Shown piece by piece: positions 38,701 to 48,480 of a stretch of 64,000 bases of DNA. Made by a program: the position numbers and the translations under genes. Source of the stretch: Streptomyces sp. NBC_01788. GTDB lineage: Bacteria > Actinomycetota > Actinomycetes > Streptomycetales > Streptomycetaceae. Every line of letters starts with the position of its first letter. Positions within the stretch are counted from its first letter, which is position 1. Location: the NCBI RefSeq assembly GCF_035917575.1, contig NZ_CP109090.1, positions 7,006,001 to 7,070,000 of the forward strand. Reading direction: 5' to 3'. Under the pieces are notes generated by a model. The model saw only the letters and a program-made list of their open reading frames with translations. It ran no database searches and had not been told where the DNA came from.

Positions 38701-41700
38701 TCGGCCAGCGCCAGCAGGTCGCGCACCACATCGATGCGCCCGCCCGCCGTCAGGGGCGCGAAGATCTCGAAGACCGACACGTCGAAGCTGAGCGACGTCG
38801 AAGCCAGCGGCCGGGACAGGGCGTCGACGCCGATCTCGCGCGCCGCCCAGGTGACCAGGTTGACCACGTTGCGGTGCTCCACCACGACGCCCTTGGGCGT
38901 CCCGGTCGAGCCGGAGGTGTGGATGACGTAGGCGGCGTTGTCCGCCCGCAGCGGCGCCCCGCGGTCCTCGTCGACCGGGTTCGTGCCGGGGCGGTCCGCG
39001 ACCGCCTCCACCGTGCCGGGGGCGTCCAGTGCCAGCGCCGGCACCCCGGCCAGGGCCTCCCGCGGCCAGCCGGCCAGTACGCCCTCGGTGCTCAGCAGCA
39101 GCACCGGAGCGGCGTCGGACAGCAGCAGCGCGACCCGCTCGACGGGATGACCGGGGTCGACCGGCAGATACGCCGCACCGGACTTGAGCACCGCGAGCAG
39201 CGCGACGATCAGCTCCGCCGAACGCGGCATGCCCAGCGCGACCACGCGCTCGGGACCCGCGCCCCGGGCGATCAGCTCCCGCGAGAGCCGGTTGGCGGCC
39301 TCGTGCACCTCGCGGTACGTCATCGTCCGCGGCCCGTCGCACACCGCCACCGAGTCGGGGTGCTCTGCCGCCGTCCGCTCGAGGAGGTCGACGAGGGTCC
39401 CCGCGGGGACGCCGTGTTCCGTGTCGTTCCAGTCGTGCAGCAGCCGCCGCCGCTCGGGCGGCGACAACATGTCCAGGGCTCGCACCGGGGCGTCCGGTTC
39501 GGTCACGAGCGCCTGAAGGAAACGCACCAGCCGGTCGCCGAGCATTTCCACACTGGAACGGTCGAAGAGATCCGTCCGGAATTCGACGACCGCGTCGATT
39601 CCGCCCGGCGTTCCCGTCTCACCGACGCGTTCGCCGAATTCGAAGGACAGGTCGAACTTGGCCATCGTGCGCACGCCCGGTTCCGCGACCGCCGTCAGAC
39701 CGGGGAATTCCAGAGCGGTGCCGAGTTTCTTCTGGAGCGAGAACAGCACCTGGCACAGCGGGTGGCGGGACAGCGAACGCTCCGGGTTCAGCACCTCCAC
39801 GAGACGCTCGAACGGCACGTCCTGATGGGCGTACGCCGCCAGGTCCGACTCCCTGACCCGACCGAGGAGTTCGCGGAACGTCGGGTCGCCGGAGACATCG
39901 GTGCGCAGCACCAGCGTGTTGACGAAGAAGCCGACCAGGTCGTCAAGGGAGTCGTCGGTGCGGCCCGCCACCGGGCTGCCAAGCACCACGTCGGGGCCGG
40001 AACCCAGCACCGACAGCAGCGAGGCAAGCCCGGCCTGGAGCGTCATGAACAGGGTGGTGCCGGTCTGCCGGGCCAGCTCGGTGAGGCCGCGGTGCAGTTC
40101 GGGCGGCAGCCGCAGCTCGACCACGTCGGACCGGTAGTCGGCCTCGGCCGGACGCGGCCGGTCGGCGGGCAGCGCGATCTCGTCCGGCAGACCGGCCAGC
40201 TCCGAGCGCCAGAAGGCGATCTGCCGTGCCATGGTGCTGTACGGGTCCCGGTCGTCGCCGAGCGTCTCACGCTGCCACAACGTGTAGTCGGCGTACTGCA
40301 CCGGCAGCGGCCGCCACTGTGGTCCCGCGCCATTCAGCCGGGCCGCGTACGCCGTGGACAGGTCGCGGGCCAGCACTCCCAGCGACCATCCGTCCGCCGC
40401 GATGTGGTGCACCACGACGGACAGCACGTGCTCCTCCTCGCCGAGCGAGAACAGGTCCACGTGCAGGGGGAGTTCGGTGGCCAGGTCGAACGCGCCGGCC
40501 GCGCAGCTCGCCAGCGCCGCAGGCAGCTCGTCAGCGCCGATCACCGAGACGGGCAGCTCGATCACGGCCGTCTCCGGGTCGAGAACGACCTGGCTCGGCA
40601 CGCCCTTCACATCGGGGAAGACGGTACGCAGGCTCTCGTGCCGGGCCAGCAGGTCACCGAACGCCGCGAGCAGCGCGCCCCGGTCCAGCGGCCCGGACAG
40701 ACGCAGCACCAGCGGGATGTTGTAGGCCGAGTTGGGGCCCTCGAGACGGTCGACGAACCACAGCCGGTTCTGCGCGTAGGACAGCGGGACCTCCGCCGGG
40801 CGCGGCATCGGGGAGATGCCGGAGCGGGCGTGGTCGGCGCAGGTGACGCGGTCCGCCACGGCCGCGACGGTCGGCGCCTCGAACAGCGTCCGGATCTGGA
40901 GCTCCACCCCGAACACCGAACGGATCCTGCTGACCAGCCGGGTGGCCAGCAGGGAGTGGCCGCCCACGTCGAAGAAGTTGTCGTCGATGGTGACGCCCGG
41001 CACACCCAGGACCTCGGCGAACAGCCCGCACAGCACCTCCTCGACCGGGGTGCGCGGGGCGCGCCCGGCCGAGCCCGCCACGGACTCCGGCTCCGGCAGC
41101 GCCGCGTGGTCCAGCTTGCCGTTGGCGGTGAGCGGCAGCCGCGGCAGCACCACGAACGCCGACGGCACCATGTGGTCCGGCAGCGCGGCGGCCACCGTCT
41201 CGCGCAGGTCCGCGGGGTCGAGACCCGCGCGCTCGCGGGCCGGCGTGACATAGGCGACCAGCCGCTTGTCGCCGGTCCGGTCCTCACGGACGACCACCGC
41301 CGCCTGTGCGACCTCGGCCACGCTCTCCACCACGGCCTCGATCTCGCCCGGCTCGATCCGGAAACCGCGGATCTTCACCTGCTGGTCGGCCCGGCCGACG
41401 AACTCCAGCTCGCCGTCCGCCGTCCGGCGCGCCACGTCGCCCGTGCGGTACATCAGGCTGCCGGGCGGGCCGAACGGGTCGGCGACGAACCGGTGCGAGG
41501 TCAGGTCCGGGCGCCCGTGGTAGCCGCGCGCGAGCCCGTCGCCGGAGACGTACATCTCCGCCGCGACGCCGGGCGGCACCGGCCGCAGCGCGCCGTCCAG
41601 CAGATGGATGCCGAGGTCGGGGATGGGGGAGCCGATGACGCTGCCCGGCCGCCCGTCCGCGGTGCTCCGGTCCAGCGCCGCATGGCTGACGTGCACCGTG

Positions 41701-43997
41701 GTCTCGGTGATGCCGTACATGTTCACCAGCACCGGCGCGTCGTCCGGGTGGCGGGCGTACCAGCGCTCCAGGCGCCGCGGGTCCAGCGCCTCACCGCCGA
41801 AGATCACGAACCGCAGCGCGGGGGCGCCGCCGGCCCCGGGGTGCTCCTCGTCGGCCTGCGTGAGCTGGTAGAAGGCAGAGGGGGTCTGGTTGAGCACGGT
41901 GACGCGCTCGTCGGCCAGCAGCCGCAGGAACTCCACCGGCGAACGGCTCACCTCGTGCGGGACGACCACGAGCCTGCCGCCGTGCAGCAGCGGACCCCAG
42001 ATCTCCCACACCGAGAAGTCGAAGGCGTAGGAGTGGAACAGCGTCCACACGTCCTCGGGCCCGAAGCCGAACCACTGCTCGGTGGCGGTGAACAGCCGCA
42101 GCACGTTGCGGTGGGGGACGACCACGCCCTTGGGCCGGCCGGTGGACCCGGAGGTGTAGATCATGTACGCCGGATGCCGCCCGTCGAGCGGCGCGGCCCG
42201 CCCGGCATCGGTGACGTCATCTGTGGCCCGCGCTGCCAGTTCGGCGGCGGTACGGGCGTCGTCCAGAGCCAGCACCGGGACGCCCTCGGTGTCCGGCAGG
42301 TGCGGTGCGTGCGCGGTGTCGGTCAGCACCAGGTCCGGCGCGGCGTCCGCGAGCATGAACGCGATCCGCTCGGCCGGGTAGGCCGGGTCCAGCGGCAGGT
42401 AGGCGGCGCCGGCCTTGAGGACGGCCAGCAGCGCGACCACCATCTCCGCCGAACGCGGCAGCGCGAGCGCGACGAACCGCTCCGGGCCGGCGCCGCGCTC
42501 GATCAGCGTCCTGGCCAGCCGGTTGGCGCGGACGTTGATCTCCCGGTAGCTGTGGCCCACTCCGTCGCTCACCACGGCCGTGCGCTCGGGGTGCTCGGCG
42601 GCGACCCGCTCGAACAGCTCCGGAAGCGTGGCGGCAGGGGTCTCGACAGGGACGGGCGGAGTGAGCACACGCGCGCGTTCCTCGTCGGTGGCGGTGTCCA
42701 GCCGTCCGACCGGCGTCGCGGGGTCGCAGGCGCACAACCGGGAGAGCAGGTCGAGGAAGCGCTGCTGGTGCGCGGCGAGCGACTCCTCGTCGTACAGCGC
42801 CGCGTTGGCGTCGAAGTCGAAGCGCAGTGCGCCGTCGGCGGAGCGGGTGTCCAGCACGATCGCGAGGTCCGTGATCGGGCCGCCCGGCAGGTTGCGCACG
42901 GTCGCGTCGTGTCCGGCGAAGTCCAGGGCGTAGTCGAACAGGACCAGGTTGACGTGCGGTCCGATCAGGTGCTGCTCGGGGCCGAGGCGCAGGTCGCGCC
43001 GCATGTCCTCGTGCCGGTAGCGCTGGTGGCGCACGGCCTGCCGCATCTCGGCGGAGACGGCGGTGAGCAGGTCGCCCACCGGGGTGTCCGGTGCGGCGCC
43101 CAGCCGCAGCGGGACCAGGTTGGAGACGCTGCCGGGCACGTTGCGCAGGCCCTTGCCCTGGCGCGCGGCGACCGGCAGTCCGACGACGACCTCGTCGGTG
43201 CCGGTGAGGCGCTGCACGTAGAGGGCGAGCGCGGCCACCACCACGGTCGGCCAGCCGGTGCCGGCCTCGCGCGCGAGTCCGCGGATCGCCTCGGTCCCGG
43301 CGGCGCCGAGCGTCACGCTGCGACGGATCACACGGCTGGGCAGGTGCTGCCGGCCGCCGGACAGACTGACCGGGGGCTGCGCGCCGGTCAGCCGCTCGGT
43401 CCAGAACGCGGCGTCGTCGGCGTGGTCCGGGGAATCGGCGTAGGCCCGGGCGGCGTCCACCAGGCCTTTCAGCGGCGGGAAGGGGCTGGCCGGTACGGGG
43501 GTGTCCGCCATCAGCGCGGAGTAGACCTCGGCCACCCTCGGCGCGAACATGGCCACGCCGGCACCGTCCAGCACGATGTGGTGGACGCGGTGGTACCACC
43601 ACCAGCGGTCCTCGGCGATCCGGATCAGGGCGAAGGCGAACAGCGAGTCGCCGAACAGGTCGATCGGCCGGGTACGGTCCTCGTCCATCCACTTCCGCGC
43701 GCCGGCCTCCGGGTCGGCCTCGCCGGACAGGTCCACGACGTGCAACGGGAAATCGACGGCGGGGAGTATCCGTTGCTCGGGGATCTCGCCGTGCTCGGCG
43801 AACCGCACGCGCAGCGCGTCGGTCTCGCCGACCACCCGGCGCAGCGCGGTCTCGAAGCGGACAGGGTCGACCGGACCGTGAATGTCCAGATACTCGGCGA
43901 TGTTGTACACCGTGTTGCCGGAGTCGATCCGTTGCGCGAACCAAATACCCGATTGAGCCGGCGTCAGAGGGAGTCGGATCTCACCGGATTGTGGCAC
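29745..43997 (-). CDS. sky29: NRPS, modules 1-4 with starter C domain: Cs-A-T / C-A-T / C-A-T / C-A-T-E
   Basis: A 4750-residue initiating synthetase. Approximate domains: starter C 8-440, A1 455-960, T1 Ser near 1013, C2 1066-1505, A2 1525-2025, T2 Ser near 2075, C3 2126-2565, A3 2596-3090, T3 Ser near 3140, C4 3190-3630, A4 3660-4150, T4 Ser near 4203, E4 4243-4720. The first C domain begins [16 protein letters not shown] and keeps HHIVLDG; this type joins an acyl group to residue 1. Codes are DFWNIGMVHK (Thr, exact) for A1, DVFSVAIVYK (no sure match) for A2, DLTKMGGVNK (Asp or Asn type) for A3 and DILQLGLVWK (Gly) for A4. Thr1 would give the hydroxyl for the depsipeptide ring. E4 has lost its catalytic motif (HRLAADA) and is probably dead, which fits achiral Gly. 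The start is GTG 43997 after AGGGGAGTGAG. The symbol is by analogy. Confidence 0.95.
29830..31270 (-). other. Degenerate epimerization domain in Gly module 4
   Basis: The fold and length of an E domain are kept, but its core motifs differ from those of the E domains in modules 8 and 10. [10 protein letters not shown] becomes [10 protein letters not shown] (the Arg codon is at 30804-30806, in place of the second, catalytic His). RTVGWFTS becomes [14 protein letters not shown] becomes GVGHG, and GFNYLG becomes GFTHLG. The domain sits behind an A domain with a clear glycine code, where epimerization has no meaning. Its likely remaining role is structural or in docking to module 5. Confidence 0.85.
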
Positions 43998-44222
43998 GAC
44001 TACTCACTCCCCTTGAATCGGAAAACTGGTGGAGAACAGCCCCCGCGGGCCACACCGATCGGGCGCATCCGGGCCGGGCGGGCGAGCAGATCCCGCCCCG
44101 CGCCTGGGACGTTACCGCTCACCCGGCGTACGGGAACGGCCTTATAAGAAGCCTCGATAAACCATCGCCCCAGGTCGCCCGAGCAATTACCGGGAAAGGG
44201 CGCCCCGGCCGGGAACACCGGT
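43998..44222 (-). promoter_or_regulatory. Gap upstream of the first NRPS gene; possible promoter
   Basis: These 225 bases between the FAD-enzyme stop and the NRPS start form the largest gap inside the minus-strand run, so a separate promoter for the NRPS genes is plausible. They contain a small AT-rich island, with the self-complementary CTTATAAG at 44141-44148 next to TTATCGA. A convincing -35 partner was not found. No gene with a good ribosome binding site was seen here. Confidence 0.35.
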
Positions 44223-45899
44223 TCAGCGGGGGTGGGTTCCGCGGCGGGCCCGGCCCCCGCACAGGTGCAGCGGGTCCCAGTCCGGACCGCGTGCGGGCAG
44301 CCGGCCCTGGTCTCCCAGCACCGTGCCCGCGTGCACCTCAGGCAGGAGCGGGCGGCCGAGGATCTGCCCGGCGCAAGCGATGCCGCTGACGGCGGCGCCG
44401 GTGATCCCGCTGCCGTAGCGGGTGCTCTGCCCCACCACGTACAGGCCGGTCACGCTGGTCCGGGTGTCCGGCCTGGCGCCCGTGCCGCCCCAGCGGGCCA
44501 GCCCGAAGGGCGAACCGCCGGTCGACCGGGTGTAGCGGCGCTGTGTGGCCGGGGTGGCCAGCTCCAGATGGGTCACGTACCGGCGGAAGGGGCCGAGCGC
44601 GCGTTCCGCGGTGGCCAGCATCGCCTCGGTGACCCTCTCCTTCTCCGCCAGATAGGCCGGGTCGCGGCGGTACGGCCCGCCGTTCTCGGACGCGGCCGCC
44701 GCGCCCCACGCCTCCAGCGATCGCGGACACAGCGCCATCACCTGGAAGTTGGCGTGTCCGGGCGGCCGGACGGCCGCGGTGTCCGGGTCCTTGAGCGAGG
44801 CGAACGAGATGAACACCGACGGCGGCGCGTCGAAGTGCCCCCCGGCCAGCCGGCGGAACGCCTCCTCGACGTCGGCGTTCCCGTGCCACCACAGGTTCGC
44901 CCCGGTCCTGCCCGGCAGTTCCCGGTCGAGGCCCACGTAGAGCACCACCAGGGGGAAGCCCGTCACGGCGGTCCGGGCCCGCTTCCCGATGGACGCGGGG
45001 AAGTGCTCCTCGCCGGCCAACTCCCTGACGGTGCGCACATAGTCGGCGTTGGACACCACGACCGGAGCGCGCAGTTCCCGCCCGCCGTCCAGCACGACAC
45101 CGCACGCGCGGCCCTGCTCGACCAGCACCCGTTCCACCCGGTGCCCGGTCCTGACCGTGCCGCCGTGCCCGGTGATCGCCTCGGTCAGCGACGCCGCCAG
45201 CATCTGGCCGCCGCCGACCGGATAGGCGGCACCCCGCAGATAGTGGTCGGTCACGCTCGCGTGCATGCCGACCGTGACCTCCTCGGGTCCGATCCCGTAG
45301 TTGAGCGCCTGCGCGGCCAGCACGGTGCGCGCGGCGGCGGACAGGCCGCAGTGCTCGAAGAGTTCGTGCAGCGTCCGGCGGCCCCAGGCCACCGCGGTCG
45401 GCGTGCGGCGCAGCACCTCGGCCGGTTCGGCCCCGGCCGCGGACAGCAGCGTCCAGCGCATCTCGGCGCCGACCGCCGAGCACACGGCCACGAACTCGCG
45501 CAGCCCGTCCTTGTCCGCCGGCAGCACCTCGACGAGCCGGTCGAGATAGCGGTCCCAGCCGACGGGCACGGACATCCTGAGCCCCGGCAGGACCACCTCG
45601 TCGAATCCGTCCGGGTCCATCTCCCGGAACGTGACGCGGTCGCCCAGGCCCAGTCCCCGCAGGATCGACGGCAGTACCCCGTCGGGCCCGCAGTCGCCGA
45701 TGTAGTGCACCCCGGCGTCGAACTCGTAGGCCGAACGGCGGCGGAACACATGGCTGTTGCCGCCCAGCACCCCGGCCTGTTCGAGCACCAGCACCCGGTG
45801 ACCGGCCACCGCCAGGTACGCGGCGCAGGTCAGTCCGCCCATGCCGCTGCCGACCACGATCGCGTCCCAGTCGTCCGCGAGCCGGTGCGCGTCGCTCAT
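44223..45899 (-). CDS. Phytoene-desaturase-like FAD-dependent oxidoreductase
   Basis: A 558-residue flavoenzyme of the phytoene dehydrogenase / retinol saturase family. The N-terminal FAD-binding motif is VVGSGMGGLTCAAYLA (about residues 15-30), followed by VLEQAGVLGGNSH. The conserved C-terminal region reads GLYVVGQSTRYGSGITGAAVSG. Homologues occur with reducing type II PKS genes in clusters for cinnamoyl peptides, where such an enzyme is proposed to oxidise the cyclised polyene to the benzene ring of the alkenyl-cinnamoyl group. It is the last gene of the acyl run and lies just before the NRPS genes. The start at ATG 45899 gives the flavin motif at the normal distance. About 30 residues after the last conserved motif form a proline- and arginine-rich tail. 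Family membership is clear; the exact reaction is inferred. Confidence 0.88.
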   Translation of the reverse strand: MSDAHRLADDWDAIVVGSGMGGLTCAAYLAVAGHRVLVLEQAGVLGGNSHVFRRRSAYEFDAGVHYIGDCGPDGVLPSILRGLGLGDRVTFREMDPDGFDEVVLPGLRMSVPVGWDRYLDRLVEVLPADKDGLREFVAVCSAVGAEMRWTLLSAAGAEPAEVLRRTPTAVAWGRRTLHELFEHCGLSAAARTVLAAQALNYGIGPEEVTVGMHASVTDHYLRGAAYPVGGGQMLAASLTEAITGHGGTVRTGHRVERVLVEQGRACGVVLDGGRELRAPVVVSNADYVRTVRELAGEEHFPASIGKRARTAVTGFPLVVLYVGLDRELPGRTGANLWWHGNADVEEAFRRLAGGHFDAPPSVFISFASLKDPDTAAVRPPGHANFQVMALCPRSLEAWGAAAASENGGPYRRDPAYLAEKERVTEAMLATAERALGPFRRYVTHLELATPATQRRYTRSTGGSPFGLARWGGTGARPDTRTSVTGLYVVGQSTRYGSGITGAAVSGIACAGQILGRPLLPEVHAGTVLGDQGRLPARGPDWDPLHLCGGRARRGTHPR

Positions 45900-45934
45900 C
45901 GCGTCCCCCTCGGAATCGTCTCGGTGGAGGCGGT

Positions 45935-46645
45935 TCAGCCGCAGCCGCCGGCGTGACCGGCGTCCGCGCCGGCCGCGGCCATCCGCGGCAGCGCGGCCGC
46001 CTCCGCGTCCGGCACGGCGACGGCGGAGCGCGGGACACCGCGCAGCGCGGCGACGAAGGCGGCCACCCGGTCGACGCCCCAGAACCTGTCGTGGCCGTGG
46101 ACGAAGAACGGCACCCCGAACAGGCCGTCCCTCGCCGACGCGGCCAGGATGTCCACACCCCGGGCACGCAGCTGCGGATCGTCGGCCGCGCCGGCGGCCC
46201 TGTCCGCGTCCAGGCCCAGTTCCTCGGCGATCGAGCCGATCACGGCGGGGTCGGAGATGTTCTGCGACTCCTGCCAGCGGGCGCGATAGACCCGGTCGAC
46301 GAACTCCTTGCCCCTCCCGGCGTCCTCGGCCACCAGATAGGCCAGGTGCGCCACCTCCCAGACCGGTTCCCGGTCGATCGGCCAGGTGACGTCGAGCCCG
46401 CGGTCCTCGGCCAGCCGCCGGGCGTCCTGGAGGATGTAGAAGTTCTTCTCCCGCGCCATAGGCACCAGCGGCAGTTCGGCCCCGGCCCGCGCGAGCAGTT
46501 CCTGGCTGCGCGCGTCCGGCTCCCAGAACGGGATCCACCGCACACTGTCCAGGACGTCGGGATGGTGCTTCTTCAGGTCGTGGTGGGCGAACCAGGAGTA
46601 CGGGCTGCGCAGGGAGAAGTACCAGCGGGGCGGCTTCTTGGCCAT
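45935..46645 (-). CDS. DsbA-fold isomerase (2-hydroxychromene-2-carboxylate isomerase-like)
   Basis: A 236-residue thioredoxin-fold protein of the HCCA isomerase / GST-kappa branch. The N-terminus reads WYFSLRSPYSWF: the CxxC position of DsbA is replaced by a Ser-Pro-Tyr type motif, so it should isomerise rather than do disulfide chemistry. The cis-Pro region is GLFGVPFFVHG, and DRFWGVDR follows, as in the family. In clusters for alkenyl-cinnamoyl groups such a protein is thought to convert a polyene double bond from E to Z, so that the chain can cyclise. It lies between the ketoreductase and the FAD dehydrogenase, which fits that order of steps. The start is ATG 46645, with GAAGGA upstream. 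The last 25 residues are Ala- and Gly-rich and look disordered. Confidence 0.87.
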   Translation of the reverse strand: MAKKPPRWYFSLRSPYSWFAHHDLKKHHPDVLDSVRWIPFWEPDARSQELLARAGAELPLVPMAREKNFYILQDARRLAEDRGLDVTWPIDREPVWEVAHLAYLVAEDAGRGKEFVDRVYRARWQESQNISDPAVIGSIAEELGLDADRAAGAADDPQLRARGVDILAASARDGLFGVPFFVHGHDRFWGVDRVAAFVAALRGVPRSAVAVPDAEAAALPRMAAAGADAGHAGGCG

Positions 46646-46680
46646 GGCGGCGTCCTTCGGTGGGGAAATCGGGGGTGGGC

Positions 46681-47427
46681 TCAGATGGTGATGCCGCCGT
46701 CGACCTGGAAGACGGAACCGGTGATGTAGCCGGCGCGCTCGGAGGCCAGGAAGGACACCAGGTCGGCGACCTCGTCGGCCCCGCCGAAACGGTTCAGGGG
46801 GATCGAGGCCAGCATCTGTTCGCGGACCTTGTCGCTCAGCACCGCCGTCATGTCGGTCTCGATGAAGCCGGGGGCGACCACGTTGGACCGGATGCCGTAG
46901 CGGCCGACCTCCTTGGCCAGCGACTTGGCGAAGCCGATGATCCCGGCCTTGGTCGCCGCGTAGTTGGACTGGGTGGCATGGCCGTGGACGCCGGCCACCG
47001 AGGAGAGCAGCACCAGTGAGCCGGAGCGGCGCTTCATCATCTCGAACACGACCGAGCGGCAGACGTGGTACGTGCCGTCGAGGTTGACCGCGAGCACGTC
47101 CTTCCACTGCTCGTCGGACATCATCAGCAGCGGGTTGTCCCGGGTGATGCCCGCGGCGGTGACCGCGACGTCCACCGTGCCCAGGGCCTCCTGGGTCTCG
47201 GCCACCCACGCGCGCACCGAATCGGGCTGGGCCACGTCGACCTTCCTGGCCAGCACCCGGACGTCGAACTCGGTGAGCTCCTTCTCCAGGGCGGTCGCGG
47301 CGTCGTCGTTGGACTGGTAGCAGAAGCTGACGTCGTGGCCGTCGGCGGCCAGCCGCTTCACCACGGCCCGGCCGATGCCGCGCGAGCCACCGCTGACCAG
47401 CGCGACCGGCTTGGTGTCCTGTGCCAT
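46681..47427 (-). CDS. 3-oxoacyl-ACP reductase (FabG-type SDR)
   Basis: A 248-residue short-chain dehydrogenase, the normal length for FabG. It shows the NADPH motif GGSRGIG near residue 14, the NxAG-type element TAAGITRDNPL, the catalytic Ser in LLSSVAG and the Tyr and Lys in NYAATKAG. The C-terminus VDGGITI is typical. It should reduce the beta-keto group on the ACP-bound chain made by the KS proteins, before dehydration by the two hot-dog enzymes next to it. It is the only ketoreductase seen, so it must serve every extension round. The 76-base gap upstream is mostly an 11-base repeat array, unlike the overlapping joints elsewhere in this run. Confidence 0.93.
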   Translation of the reverse strand: MAQDTKPVALVSGGSRGIGRAVVKRLAADGHDVSFCYQSNDDAATALEKELTEFDVRVLARKVDVAQPDSVRAWVAETQEALGTVDVAVTAAGITRDNPLLMMSDEQWKDVLAVNLDGTYHVCRSVVFEMMKRRSGSLVLLSSVAGVHGHATQSNYAATKAGIIGFAKSLAKEVGRYGIRSNVVAPGFIETDMTAVLSDKVREQMLASIPLNRFGGADEVADLVSFLASERAGYITGSVFQVDGGITI

Positions 47428-47442
47428 CGGGCGTTCCTCCTT

Positions 47443-47503
47443 GTCGGTCGTAGGTCGGTCGTAGGTCGGTCGTACGTCGGCCGTATGCCGGCTGTACGTC
47501 GGC
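47443..47503. repeat. Six imperfect 11-bp tandem units between dehydratase and ketoreductase genes
   Basis: The plus strand reads as consecutive units of the form GTCGGTCGTAG. The first units are nearly identical, and the last three carry one to several changes each. The array fills most of the gap and runs up to the stop codon of the upstream dehydratase gene. It may be slippage-generated sequence without function, or it may affect the spacing or stability of the message at this joint. Confidence 0.8.
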
Positions 47504-47989
47504 TCAACCGGCGGACGGCAGCAGCCGGCCGGACGGGCGGAACGCCATCACCATCCGCTCGACCGACATCACCACCTCGCCGTCGCACGAGGTCTCGCCC
47601 TCGAAAATCGCGGTGTCGGACAGGGCGCGGGAGAGCCGGGCCCGGTGCAGGAGCACGTCCCCCGGCAGCACCGGCCGGTGGAACACGACCCCGGAGAGCC
47701 CGCCGAGCAGCATCACCCGGTCGGTCTCGTGCGCTTCTCCCTGGTCGCCGGGGGAGCGCCAGGTCGCCAGGATGCCGGCGGTCTGGCCCCAGGACTCGAT
47801 CAGGAGCGTCGGCGGGTACTGGAGGCAGACGCCGGCGTTGAGCGAGCCCACGCCGCGGTAGCACTGCTCGTTGCGGGTGATCGCCTTCGTCGCGGTGACG
47901 CTCTCGCCCGGAACCAGGTCGACGACCCGGTCGACGAGGAGCATGGGGAACCGGTGCGGAAGCAGGCGTTCGACCTGGACGGTGTTCAT
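47504..47989 (-). CDS. FabZ-like hot-dog dehydratase subunit lacking the usual His
   Basis: A 161-residue single hot-dog protein. The N-terminal LLPHRFPMLLVDRV is a FabZ hallmark. The catalytic helix region reads NAGVCLQYPPTLLIESWGQ: the Glu of the ExxxQ motif is present, but the His expected in the GHFPG motif, 14 residues earlier, is Asn. It is therefore probably a non-catalytic or half-site partner of the dehydratase encoded just upstream, whose stop overlaps this start as ATGA. Aryl-polyene pathways use a similar pair in which one hot-dog partner is inactive, so a heterodimer is the favoured reading. The start at ATG 47989 is fixed by that overlap. Confidence 0.85.
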   Translation of the reverse strand: MNTVQVERLLPHRFPMLLVDRVVDLVPGESVTATKAITRNEQCYRGVGSLNAGVCLQYPPTLLIESWGQTAGILATWRSPGDQGEAHETDRVMLLGGLSGVVFHRPVLPGDVLLHRARLSRALSDTAIFEGETSCDGEVVMSVERMVMAFRPSGRLLPSAG

Positions 47990-48480
47990 ACGGCGACCTC
48001 GCCGGACAGCCGCAGCCGTACCGACGCGGCCTCGCCGCGCTCGGTTCTCGCCGTGGCCCGGCAGCGTACGGCGCCCTCGTGGTCGCGCAGCTCCAGGCGC
48101 ACCGTGAGCAGATCGCCGGGGCGTACGGCACCGAGGAAACGGGTGGACTCCACCGCGAGCAGCCGGGGTTCGGGCATCCCGGACCGCTCGGCCACCGCGA
48201 GCGCGGCGCGCTGGACGCACTCGACGATGCAGACACCGGGGAAGATCGGGAAGTCGGGGTAGTGGCCGGCGAAGACCGGCTCCGTCCCGTCGATCGCGAC
48301 GGTGGCCACCGCGCTGAGCACTCCGCCGCCTCCGGCGTCCGGCGCGGACCGGGCCACCGACGTCACCTCGATCCCGGCATCCACGGGGGAGGGTTTCGGG
48401 GCGTAGGACCTCGGGACGACCGGCTCGTAGGAGCCCCGGGCGACCGGCTCGGCGGGCGCCGCCGGTGGGGAGATGGTCAC
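47986..48480 (-). CDS. Hot-dog 3-hydroxyacyl-ACP dehydratase (FabA/FabZ-like)
   Basis: A 164-residue dehydratase that should remove water from the ACP-bound 3-hydroxyacyl chain to make each polyene double bond. The active-site stretch GHYPDFPIFPGV followed by VECVQRAA carries both the catalytic His and the Glu. The first 35 residues are Pro- and Ala-rich and probably flexible. The GTG start at 48480 overlaps the ACP stop as GTGA, and the stop overlaps the next hot-dog gene as ATGA. The ACP and both dehydratase subunits are therefore translationally coupled, which suggests they are made in fixed ratio. Confidence 0.9.
   Translation of the reverse strand: MTISPPAAPAEPVARGSYEPVVPRSYAPKPSPVDAGIEVTSVARSAPDAGGGGVLSAVATVAIDGTEPVFAGHYPDFPIFPGVCIVECVQRAALAVAERSGMPEPRLLAVESTRFLGAVRPGDLLTVRLELRDHEGAVRCRATARTERGEAASVRLRLSGEVAV

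Noticed and set aside
44000..44218. Possible 72-codon peptide upstream of the first NRPS gene
   Set aside because: No good ribosome binding site and no family resemblance; it lies in the probable promoter gap.
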